Shown here: in pieces, positions 1 to 6,720 of the stretch | Layout: each line of letters begins with the position of its first letter | Numbering within the stretch: position 1 is the first letter of the stretch | From: Candidatus Binatota bacterium | GTDB lineage: Bacteria > Desulfobacterota > Binatia > Bin18 | Assembly (NCBI GenBank): GCA_011523315.1 | Contig: WTHE01000727.1 | Span: 1 to 7,708 of the forward strand | Direction: 5' to 3' | DNA: 7,708 bases | The notes under the pieces: model-generated | The model's database searches: none | Told to the model about the DNA's origin: nothing | What the model saw: the letters and a program-made list of their open reading frames with translations, nothing else | Position numbers and translations under genes: made by a program

Positions 1-838
1 GATATCGGGCGCAGACGGCCTCAATTTTTTGCACCCGGTCCAGAATATCCGGCGGTGCGGCCTGATAGTTGTAATACGCGCCCTCCACGGCTCCGCTGGC
101 CAGAATGCCCGAGTTGTACGGCCCGCCAATAATCAGGCTGATGCGCTTTTGGGCGCACAGCGGCAAGAACGAGCCGAGCGCTCCCTGCTCCAATAAAGTG
201 TAGCGGCCAGCCAGCAGAAAGCAGTCAAAATCGCCGGCGCGGGCAAAATCTTCCAGCATCTGCCACTGGTTCATGCCGACCCCGAGTGCCTTGATCACTA
301 CCTGGCTGCGCAGACGGTCGAGCATCGGGTAGGCTTCGGCCATGGCCTGGTCGAAATGACTGACGGCGTAGGGATCGAGCCCTCTGATGGTGGCGGCCTC
401 GTCCGGGTCGTGCATCAGCACAATGTCAATGCGGTCGGTGTTGAGTCGGCCGAGGCTGTCTTCAAAGGAGCGTTGAATCGCGTCGGCCGAATAATCCACC
501 ACGCCTCGGTACGGCAGAGCCTTGTCAAACAGATCAATCGTCGCCGCCTGGCCGGCCGGCCGAGGCTCAAGCGCCCAGCCGACCTTGCTCGAAATGACGA
601 CTTCATCCCGGGCATAGCCGGCCAGCCCTTTGCCCAGGCGGAGTTCGCTCAGGCCGCTGCCGTACAGCGGCGCCGTATCAAAATAGCGCACGCCTGCCCC
701 ATAGGCGGCCTCAATGGTGTCGTACGCGGCCTGGTCTTCGACCGCAGTGTAGATATTGCCCAGCGCGGTGCCGCCCAGCCCGTACTGGGTGACCGATACC
801 GCAGTGGTCCCGATTTGACGCAGTTGGCCTGCTTTCAT
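1..838 (-). CDS. Aldo/keto reductase (D-threo-aldose 1-dehydrogenase / pyridoxal 4-dehydrogenase-like), 3' end cut off by window
   Basis: I translated this minus-strand frame by hand: 279 codons are open from ATG at 838-836 to the left edge, so the C-terminus (perhaps 40-60 residues) is missing. The protein is a TIM-barrel NAD(P)H-dependent oxidoreductase of the AKR superfamily. The catalytic tetrad is visible: Asp54 and Tyr59 in RYFDTAPLYG, Lys85 in ISSKVG and His143 in LMHDPDEA. The N-terminal GTTAVSVTQYGLGG strand-turn and the YGSGLSELRLGKGL segment match the branch annotated as D-threo-aldose/L-fucose 1-dehydrogenase or pyridoxal 4-dehydrogenase; the actual substrate is not readable. AAGGAC (851-846) precedes the ATG. 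The gene begins 18 nt after the stop of the upstream acyl-CoA dehydrogenase, so it is probably cotranscribed. Family is certain, substrate is not. Confidence 0.92.
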   Translation of the reverse strand, partial: MKAGQLRQIGTTAVSVTQYGLGGTALGNIYTAVEDQAAYDTIEAAYGAGVRYFDTAPLYGSGLSELRLGKGLAGYARDEVVISSKVGWALEPRPAGQAATIDLFDKALPYRGVVDYSADAIQRSFEDSLGRLNTDRIDIVLMHDPDEAATIRGLDPYAVSHFDQAMAEAYPMLDRLRSQVVIKALGVGMNQWQMLEDFARAGDFDCFLLAGRYTLLEQGALGSFLPLCAQKRISLIIGGPYNSGILASGAVEGAYYNYQAAPPDILDRVQKIEAVCARY

Positions 839-856
839 ACGCCTTGTCCTTACGTG

Positions 857-1990
857 TCAGCCACACCCGCTAAAGCGCTCCAGGTGGTGTTCGGCATCGC
901 CAAAGGTCTGGCTGATTGTGGTCAGGCGCCGAAAGGTATGGCTGATCTTCAGCTCTTCGGTCATGCCCATGCCCCCGTGCAGCTGCACCGCCTCCTGGCT
1001 GATATGCCGACACGCGTCCGAAATCTTGATCTTGGCCGCAGCAATCACCTGTTTGCGCTCGGCTGCCTCGGCGCTGTCTACCTTTACACACGCCAGGCAG
1101 GCCATGGATTTGACCTGCTCGTAGGTGATCAGCATATCGACCATGCGGTGCTGCAGAGCCTGAAAGGAGCCGATCGGCACGCCAAACTGCTTGCGGGTCT
1201 TCAGATAGTCCAGGGTGGCGTCATTGGCAAACTTCACCGCCCCAACCGTCTCGGCGCATAGCAGGGCAATGGCATAATCGGTGACCTCTTCGATCAGCTC
1301 CAGGGCCTGCCCTTCGGGGCCGATCAGGGCGTCGGCCGGCACCGTGGTGGCTGAGAAGCGGATGTCGGCCGCCCGCAGATTATCGAGCGTCTTATACGAA
1401 TTGAGGCTGACGCCGGGCGCATTGCGGTCAACCAGGAACAGGCTGATGCCGTCGGGGTCGGTCTCCTGGCCTGCGGTGCGGGCCGAAACGATCAGCCGGT
1501 CTGCACACGAACCGTGCAGCACCACACATTTTTCGCCCTCAATGACATAGCCGTTGGCGGACGTGCTGGCCCGGCAGCCGACCTGGGACAGATCGTAGCG
1601 CGCCCCGCGCTCGGTGTGGGCAAAGGCCAGCTTACACCGGCCCGCAATCAGGGCGGGCAGAATCGCCCCTTGCTGAGTCTGGCTGCCGCCCCGGGCAATG
1701 AACTGCCCGCCCAGACCGACCGTGGCCAGGTAGGGCTCGACCAGCAGCCCCTCTCCAATCGCGGCCATGACCGGCATCAGGTCCACCGCACCGCCACCAA
1801 AGCCGCCCACCTGACTCGAAAACGGCAGGCCCAGCAGCCCCATGTCGGCCAAACTGGACCACACCTGTTCACTATAGCCGGGCTCGGACTCGACAATCGC
1901 CCGGCGAGCCTCAAACGTATACTCCCGAGCGATAAACTGCTGAACGCTGTTGGCCAGTAGCTGTTGTTCTTCCGTGTAGTCAAAATTCAC
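857..1990 (-). CDS. Acyl-CoA dehydrogenase, PimD-like small subunit
   Basis: A 377-residue flavoprotein of the acyl-CoA dehydrogenase family, resembling the small subunit of pimeloyl-CoA dehydrogenase. I chose GTG at 1990-1988: it gives the typical family start (V)NFDYTEEQQLLANSV and has AGGAGA (2003-1998) 7 nt upstream. A longer reading to 2200 would run into the preceding gene and has an unrelated N-terminus. The N-terminal helical domain is roughly residues 1-115, the beta domain about 120-230 (AFAHTERGAR at 122-131 is the FAD/substrate strand), and the C-terminal helical domain follows, with TRKQFGVPIGSFQALQHR and the FAD-contacting QLHGGMGMTEE (336-346). The usual catalytic Glu positions look empty: the MCAD IYEGT site reads ISQTF (359-363) and the helix-G site reads IALL (241-244). 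I infer that it is the partner chain in a heteromer with the preceding gene. Harrison and Harwood's pimC/pimD act on dicarboxyl- and fatty acyl-CoA; the substrate here is unknown. Confidence 0.93.
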   Translation of the reverse strand: MNFDYTEEQQLLANSVQQFIAREYTFEARRAIVESEPGYSEQVWSSLADMGLLGLPFSSQVGGFGGGAVDLMPVMAAIGEGLLVEPYLATVGLGGQFIARGGSQTQQGAILPALIAGRCKLAFAHTERGARYDLSQVGCRASTSANGYVIEGEKCVVLHGSCADRLIVSARTAGQETDPDGISLFLVDRNAPGVSLNSYKTLDNLRAADIRFSATTVPADALIGPEGQALELIEEVTDYAIALLCAETVGAVKFANDATLDYLKTRKQFGVPIGSFQALQHRMVDMLITYEQVKSMACLACVKVDSAEAAERKQVIAAAKIKISDACRHISQEAVQLHGGMGMTEELKISHTFRRLTTISQTFGDAEHHLERFSGCG

Positions 1991-2030
1991 AGCTTGCTCT
2001 CCTGAGAGCCGGCTTGCAGTGGCCGAGAAT

Positions 2031-3209
2031 TTACAGGCCCAGGGACATTTTGGCGATGATATTGCGCTGGATTTCGTTGGAGCCGGCGTAGATGGTCGTC
2101 TTGCGGTAGTTGCAGTAGCGGGGCGCGATGCGGGCGGTGTCGGCGTCGAAGTTTTGCGCCTCAAGTGCCTGAAAAGCCTGGGAAAACGGCCCGACCGCAT
2201 CCATCATCAGTTCGGTCAGGGCCTGCTGAATCTCGGTGCCGCGAATCTTGAGCAGGGACACCTCGGCTCCGGGGTCACGCCCGCCACGCATCTGGTCCAG
2301 AAAGCGCAGGTTGGTGATCTCAAGCGCCATCAGCTCGACCTCGACCCGAGCCAGCCGGTCGGCAAAACGGGGGTCTTCGAGCAGCGGCCGGCCGTGTCTG
2401 GTCTGGCCGGCGGCCACAGCCTTGAGGCGGGCCAACTCGCGCTTGGAGGTGCCGATGCTGCCCGTGTTGAGGCGCTCGTGACCGAGCAGATATTTGGCCA
2501 CGGTCCAGCCGTCGCCCTCCTCATGCACCAGGTTTTCGGCCGGAACCCGCACATTGTCGAAAAAGACCTCGTTGACCTCGTGGCCGCCGTCCATGAGCAC
2601 CAGCGGCCGGACGGTGATGCCCGGCGTCTTCATGTCGATGAGCAGAAAGGAAATGCCGTGCTGCTTCTTCTGGGTCTGAAAATCGGTCCGCACCAGACAG
2701 AAGATCCAGTCGGCATACTGGGCCAGGGTGGTCCAGATTTTCTGGCCGTTGACCACGTACTCATCGCCCTGGCGCACCGCGCTGGTTTTGAGCGAGGCCA
2801 GGTCTGAGCCGGACTCGGGCTCGGAGTAGCCCTGACACCAGAAGTCGTCGCCGTTATAAATGCGCGGCAGATAGGTGTTCTTTTGGGCTTCGGTGCCGAA
2901 CCGAAACAGCACCGGCGCACACATCGACAGCCCGAACGGCATGCGGCCCGGACAGCCGGCCGCGCCCATTTCTTCCTCAAAGATATAACGCTGGACAATC
3001 GTCCAGTCGGTCCCGCCCCACTCCTGCGGCCATTCGGGCGCCACCCAGCCCTTGTCGGCCAAAATTTTGTGCCAGCGGGTGTAGTCGTCTTTGCTCAGGT
3101 CTTGATAGGTGACGACTTTCTGGCGGATATCGTCCGGCAGATTGGCCTCGATCCAGGCGCGCACCCCGTCGCGAAAGGCTGTCTCCTCGGCGGAATAGTT
3201 CAGGTCCAT
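2031..3209 (-). CDS. Acyl-CoA dehydrogenase, PimC-like large subunit
   Basis: A 392-residue FAD-dependent acyl-CoA dehydrogenase that would introduce the alpha,beta double bond into an acyl-CoA in the cytoplasm. ATG at 3209-3207 gives the family-typical MDLNYSAEETAFRDGVRAW; GGAG (3220-3217) lies 7 nt upstream within GGAGAGG. Landmarks: N-terminal helices with GWVAPEWPQEWGG (54-66), IFEEEMG (76-82), the FAD-binding CQGYSEPESGSDLASL (125-140), NGQKIWTTLAQYADW (154-168), and the C-terminal IYAGSNEIQRNIIAK (373-387). The Glu that serves as base in MCAD is Ala375 here. A Glu is present in helix G (LGHER, Glu245), the site used by isovaleryl-CoA dehydrogenase-type enzymes, so I infer that it is the base. 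The next gene, 40 nt downstream, is the small-subunit type, matching the pimC-pimD order. Similarity to pimeloyl-CoA dehydrogenase is clear; the chain specificity is unknown. Confidence 0.94.
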   Translation of the reverse strand: MDLNYSAEETAFRDGVRAWIEANLPDDIRQKVVTYQDLSKDDYTRWHKILADKGWVAPEWPQEWGGTDWTIVQRYIFEEEMGAAGCPGRMPFGLSMCAPVLFRFGTEAQKNTYLPRIYNGDDFWCQGYSEPESGSDLASLKTSAVRQGDEYVVNGQKIWTTLAQYADWIFCLVRTDFQTQKKQHGISFLLIDMKTPGITVRPLVLMDGGHEVNEVFFDNVRVPAENLVHEEGDGWTVAKYLLGHERLNTGSIGTSKRELARLKAVAAGQTRHGRPLLEDPRFADRLARVEVELMALEITNLRFLDQMRGGRDPGAEVSLLKIRGTEIQQALTELMMDAVGPFSQAFQALEAQNFDADTARIAPRYCNYRKTTIYAGSNEIQRNIIAKMSLGL

Positions 3210-3228
3210 CGTTCCTCTCCCACTCGCT

Positions 3229-3801
3229 TTATTCGGCGTGTTCAAGCCACCAGCGGCTGATGTCGATTTCGAGCGTCTCGAAGGGCTCGGCGTGAACGTG
3301 TTCCACGTCACCGTGGCTGCCTACGACAAGCCAGCCGGACTCCTGCCGACGGTAGACTTCCAGGGTGCGTTGGAGCGGGTCAACCAGCCACACATGCCCG
3401 ACCCGTTCACGGGCGTAGATCGGCGTCTTGCGAACCCGGTCGGTCCGTCCGGTACTCGGTGAGACGACTTCGCAGATCCAGTCCGGCGCCCGGTCGGTAT
3501 AGGCAAGATTTTTGGCAGGCGGCATATTCTCGTGTCGCCAGGCAGCAATATCCGGGACGAGGATGTCCGCGCCAAGGTGCAGTTCCGGCTCAAAAAGAAA
3601 CCACCAGCCTCCGGGCTCGTCGGCATCGCTGCGGGGGCGATCAAAAGGGCTGAGATCCTGGATGATGACCAGAGCGGCCCGAGCGTGCGGAAATGCGGGT
3701 CTGGGCGCAGTCAGCAGCTCGCCATCAAGAATCTCGGCGATAAAGCGGTCCGGAACCTGAAGCAGATCCGCATAAGTCGCGCGACGTTGGGCTGGGTCCA
3801 T
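3229..3801 (-). CDS. Uma2 family (DUF820) PD-(D/E)XK-like protein
   Basis: A 190-residue protein of the Uma2 family, which has a restriction-endonuclease-like fold and mostly unknown function. The start ATG 3801-3799 is chosen because TYADLLQVPDRFIAEILDGELL (9-30) is the usual N-terminal block. There is no clear Shine-Dalgarno upstream, and the same frame continues to 3897, so an earlier start cannot be excluded. Family landmarks in order: EILDGEL (23-29), FEPELHLG (70-77), VPDIAAW (82-88, Asp84), CEVVSPST (110-117, Glu111), Lys125 in RKTPIYA, then GHVWLVDP (135-142) and a short beta-rich tail ending in LEHAE. Asp84, Glu111 and Lys125 form the expected nuclease-like triad, so the fold looks intact. 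It lies 83 nt after the esterase stop and 19 nt before the acyl-CoA dehydrogenase start. No link to fatty-acid metabolism is known to me; Uma2 genes are often scattered in many copies in environmental genomes. Confidence 0.88.
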   Translation of the reverse strand: MDPAQRRATYADLLQVPDRFIAEILDGELLTAPRPAFPHARAALVIIQDLSPFDRPRSDADEPGGWWFLFEPELHLGADILVPDIAAWRHENMPPAKNLAYTDRAPDWICEVVSPSTGRTDRVRKTPIYARERVGHVWLVDPLQRTLEVYRRQESGWLVVGSHGDVEHVHAEPFETLEIDISRWWLEHAE

Positions 3802-3884
3802 ACGGGCAAAGCTAGCACAGTCGGCCGCGCTCGTCACACCACACGCGTCACCACGCCCAGCGGTGCCATCCCGCTCAGTCGGCG

Positions 3885-4778
3885 CTAGGCCGCCCATTTG
3901 TCGCGCAAGAACTCCCCGACCCGCACAATCCCGTCGCGGCCCTCGGGTAGCATGGGATGGAAGGCGTGCCAGACATAAATCATGTCTTCCCAGACTTCCA
4001 GGGTGCTGTCCACGCCATCGGCCCGAGCCTTGTGGTCGAGCTTGATCGCGTCGTCCAGCAAGACCTCATCCCGGCCGACATGGATCAGCAGCGGGGGCAG
4101 AGAGTGCAGATCGGCAAAGTTGGGCGAGGCGTAGGGATCGGTGGCGTCTTTGCCCTGGAGATACAGATCGACCATTTTGCCGATATCCGGTCCAACCATC
4201 GGGTCTGCCTCGGCCCGGGTCTGGTAGGACTCGTTGGAGCACGTCATGTCGGACCAGGGGCTGATACACACCGCAGCTGCGGGTAGCGCCAGCTGCTGGT
4301 CACGGGCTGCAACCAGGGTGGCTGCGGTCAGCCCGCCGCCTGCGGAATCTCCGGCAATGGCCAGATTGTGTGGCGCAAAACCGTTATCGAGCAGCCAGCG
4401 GTAGGCGGCCACCCCGTCCTCGACAGCGGCCGGAAACGGCTCTTCGGGCCCCAGCCGATAATCGAGCATCAGCACCGCAGCCTGAGCCGCCCGGGACACC
4501 TCGCCGCCGAGCGAACGATGGGTGTTGAGCGAGCCCATCACATAGCCGCCGCCGTGCAAATACAGAATGGCCCGCTCGGCCTGGGCGCCCGGCGCCCGCA
4601 GCCATTCGGCCGGCCGGCCGGCTACCGTCAACGCTTCGACACCAATATCGTCGGCCACCCGAAAGGCGACCTTTTCCATGCCCGCCCGGCGCTGGTCCAG
4701 GCTGACCGGGGCGCCCGAGGCGGCCGCATTTTTCTCGCGCAAAATACGTTTCAGCTTGACAATCTCTGGTCCGGCCAT
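3885..4778 (-). CDS. HSL-family (family IV) alpha/beta-hydrolase esterase
   Basis: A 297-residue carboxylesterase/lipase of the hormone-sensitive-lipase-like group (Abhydrolase_3), predicted cytoplasmic since there is no signal peptide. ATG 4778-4776 is firmly supported by a perfect AAGGAGG (4792-4786) 7 nt upstream. Residues 1-60 form the cap-type N-terminal helices. HGGGY (75-79) is the family oxyanion-hole motif, GDSAG (143-147) carries the nucleophile Ser145, GRDEVLLDD supplies Asp237, and His271 follows in VWHAFHP. DYRLGPEEPFPAAVED (106-121) is the conserved strand-helix after the oxyanion hole. All catalytic residues and the usual length are present. The family hydrolyses short- to medium-chain esters and some lactones; the substrate is not deducible. 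It sits 76 nt after the polymerase stop and 83 nt before the Uma2 start, the two loosest junctions in the run, so an internal promoter in either gap is possible but none is obvious. Confidence 0.95.
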   Translation of the reverse strand: MAGPEIVKLKRILREKNAAASGAPVSLDQRRAGMEKVAFRVADDIGVEALTVAGRPAEWLRAPGAQAERAILYLHGGGYVMGSLNTHRSLGGEVSRAAQAAVLMLDYRLGPEEPFPAAVEDGVAAYRWLLDNGFAPHNLAIAGDSAGGGLTAATLVAARDQQLALPAAAVCISPWSDMTCSNESYQTRAEADPMVGPDIGKMVDLYLQGKDATDPYASPNFADLHSLPPLLIHVGRDEVLLDDAIKLDHKARADGVDSTLEVWEDMIYVWHAFHPMLPEGRDGIVRVGEFLRDKWAA

Positions 4779-4785
4779 GTTCAGT

Positions 4786-4792
4786 CCTCCTT
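4786..4792 (-). promoter_or_regulatory. Consensus Shine-Dalgarno of the HSL-type esterase gene
   Basis: AAGGAGG reads on the minus strand 7 nt before ATG 4778. It is the strongest ribosome binding site inside the gene run and fixes the esterase start. It suggests independent, efficient initiation after the 76-nt gap that follows the polymerase, whose own start appears to rely on coupling. Confidence 0.8.
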
Positions 4793-4854
4793 ACGATACA
4801 CGACTCCCGCCCGTCATACGCTATTCTGAAGCGTGGGGAAAGCCGAGCCGGTCC

Positions 4855-6720
4855 TCATGAATCGAGCGGCGCGCCGGCCCAGTCTCTGCCAAGCGTGGTT
4901 TCGACCTCAATCGGCACCCGACCGCCAACGACTTCCTGCATGGCCGCAGTCATGTGGCGGGCCAGCCACTCGGCCGCCCGGTCGGCCTCGGACAGCGGCG
5001 CCTCGGCCACGATTTCGTCGTGCACGCAGGCGACCGGAAACGCGCCGGGCACTTCATGGCGGTGTGCAAACAGACGGCCTAAGGCCAGTTTCAGGCCGTC
5101 CCCGCCGCTGCCCTGGACCGGGATGTTAAGCAGGACGTTGAAGTGACGGACGTTCAGAAAGCGCCGGCCGGTCAGGGTGCGGGTTTCGAGCGTTTGCTGG
5201 CTGCGCCGGGCGTGTTCGATCTGGCGCTTGGCCCACTGGTGCCAGCGCTGCAAGCCCTGATAGGTGTGAAAAAAGGCCCGGTGATAGCGGGCGGCCTCGG
5301 CCTCGGTCATGGCCACCCCATACTTGGCTTCGGCGTCAAGTTTGAGCCCGCGCACGCCCATGCCGTACAGCAGGCCGAAGTTCACGCTTTTGGCCAGTTG
5401 GCGGTGCTGGCTGTTGATCTCGGCCAGGGGCAACTGGAGAATGCGCGAAGCGGTCAGGGCGTGGAGATCGACCCGCTCATGAAACGCCCGCAGCATGGTC
5501 TCATCGTCGGCCAGGGCGGCAGCGATGCGCAGCTCAATCTGGGAGTAATCGGCTCGAATCAGTGCCCGGTCCGGGGCAGCCCGGAAGCAGGCGCGAAAGG
5601 CCGCAGCTTTGGGGATCTGCTGGATATTCGGTCCGCCACAGCTCATCCGACCGGTTGCCGCCCCGTTTTGAAAATACACCGGATAGACCCGTCCGGTTTG
5701 GGGGTCACACGAGGAATCAATGACCGCCCGGCCGTAGGTATTGACCCGCTTGGCGGTCTCTTTGTAGGCGAGCAGCAGACGCGCCAGCGGATGATCGACC
5801 TTTTTCAGGCTGGCGGCTCGGGTGTTGGGCAGGCTGATGCCGAAGTCGTGGAACAGCTGCTTGACCTGCTGGTGCGAGAGCCAGTTGACGGCCCTGCCCT
5901 GACCGGCAAGCGTGGTGTCGAGCCGGCGTTTCAGGTCGGCCAAACGGGCTTCGTCGTCCAGCGTCCGCGCCAGCCAGCGCTCGGCGTCAAAGCCCATACC
6001 CTGCATTTCCAGCCAGGCCAAGCCCTTGATGCAGCCGAACTCGATATCCGCAGCCCGTTCCAGGCCGGCGGCTTTGAGTTCGCCCTGCAGGCCGGCGTAC
6101 AGCGGCCACAGCACAGCCACATCGCGGGCCGCATAGGCGCGCTGGGCTTCGGACAGCTCGGCCTGTGTCCAGTCGCTGGCGCGGACCGTTTTGGGCAGGC
6201 CGAGGTCGAGCTGACGGGCTACCACGTCTTCCAGACCATGGCCGGTGCGCAGTCCGGCTGTCAGCAACTGGCTGGCCAGCATGGTGTCAAACACGCGCTG
6301 CGGCCAGGGGAGTCCGGCGCTGACCAGGAACTTCAGGTCAAACTTGGCGTTGTGGAAAATCCACAGCCGGTCGTTCTCGAACACCGGCGCCAGGGCGTGG
6401 GGCGCCACGGCGTGGGTGTCAAACAGGTAGACCTGCTCGGGCGTTGCCAGCTGGATCAGCCGCAGCGCGTCTTTTCGGCAGTCCAGGCCGCTTGTTTCGG
6501 TATCGCAGGCCAGGGCTGGCGCGGCCAGGAGGTGTGGCAGGAGGCGGGTGAGCTGGCCGAGGCTAGAGACGTAGGTATAGACCGGCGTCGGATACGGGGG
6601 ACGCGGCGCGCTGCTTGATTGGTGGTCAGCGTCCTCCTTGAAGACGCGCCGCGCCCTGGCCTGCTGGTCAAACTCTTCGGGGAACAGCACGCCCTGCTGC
6701 TGAGATGGCTCGACCGCCAT
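4855..6720 (-). CDS. Short family-A DNA polymerase with 3'-5' exonuclease, lacking the 5'-nuclease domain
   Basis: A 621-residue DNA polymerase I homologue without the N-terminal flap nuclease (E. coli Pol I has 928 residues). ATG 6720-6718 overlaps the upstream stop as TGATG, implying translational coupling; an in-frame ATG at 6768 is less likely. Residues 1-50 look disordered and include QGVLF (9-13), a beta-clamp-binding-like peptide. The DEDDy proofreading domain is intact: Asp73 and Glu75 in DTETSGLD, Asp128 in NAKFDLK, Tyr196 and Asp200 in YAARD. The polymerase domain is intact: TGRMSCGGPNIQQIP (356-370), motif A DYSQIELRI (391-399, Asp391), O-helix Lys444, Phe448 and Tyr452 in KSVNFGLLYG, and motif C VHDE (566-569). 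Phe448 is at the position that favours dNTPs over ddNTPs in Pol I. Exonuclease-plus-polymerase proteins of this kind occur in phages and as extra PolA copies in bacteria; whether it repairs, bypasses or replicates DNA is unknown. It is not expected to be the sole PolA of the cell. Confidence 0.95.
   Translation of the reverse strand: MAVEPSQQQGVLFPEEFDQQARARRVFKEDADHQSSSAPRPPYPTPVYTYVSSLGQLTRLLPHLLAAPALACDTETSGLDCRKDALRLIQLATPEQVYLFDTHAVAPHALAPVFENDRLWIFHNAKFDLKFLVSAGLPWPQRVFDTMLASQLLTAGLRTGHGLEDVVARQLDLGLPKTVRASDWTQAELSEAQRAYAARDVAVLWPLYAGLQGELKAAGLERAADIEFGCIKGLAWLEMQGMGFDAERWLARTLDDEARLADLKRRLDTTLAGQGRAVNWLSHQQVKQLFHDFGISLPNTRAASLKKVDHPLARLLLAYKETAKRVNTYGRAVIDSSCDPQTGRVYPVYFQNGAATGRMSCGGPNIQQIPKAAAFRACFRAAPDRALIRADYSQIELRIAAALADDETMLRAFHERVDLHALTASRILQLPLAEINSQHRQLAKSVNFGLLYGMGVRGLKLDAEAKYGVAMTEAEAARYHRAFFHTYQGLQRWHQWAKRQIEHARRSQQTLETRTLTGRRFLNVRHFNVLLNIPVQGSGGDGLKLALGRLFAHRHEVPGAFPVACVHDEIVAEAPLSEADRAAEWLARHMTAAMQEVVGGRVPIEVETTLGRDWAGAPLDS

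Noticed and set aside
550..561. Runs of alternating GGCC/CCGG, longest at 550-561 and 4608-4623, also at 7672-7680
   Set aside because: They mostly encode ordinary Ala/Gly/Arg/Pro stretches inside genes and recur throughout the window; this looks like base composition rather than a defined repeat family.
852..859. ACGTGTCA before the reductase gene, identical to 8 bases of the operator-like arm (7625-7632)
   Set aside because: Only a short match, with no partner arm nearby and overlapping the dehydrogenase stop codon; expected by chance.
356..1261. Plus-strand open frame (301 codons) across the reductase and small dehydrogenase genes
   Set aside because: Crosses two real minus-strand genes and their junction; no domain seen.
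2019..2807. Plus-strand open frame (262 codons) opposite the large dehydrogenase subunit
   Set aside because: Antisense shadow without protein features of its own.
3845..3856. GCGT-CACC-ACGC hairpin in the esterase-Uma2 gap
   Set aside because: Four-base stem without a T-run; too weak for a terminator.
4779..4854. Possible internal promoter before the esterase (TTCCCC, 16 nt, TATGAC on the minus strand)
   Set aside because: The -35 matches only about half of the consensus, so I cannot support it from sequence alone.
5143..6618. Long plus-strand open frame (491 codons) opposite the polymerase gene
   Set aside because: It is fully antisense to a gene with unmistakable motifs, its translation is rich in Gly/Gln/Val with no recognisable domain, and such stop-free antisense frames are usual in GC-rich codon use.
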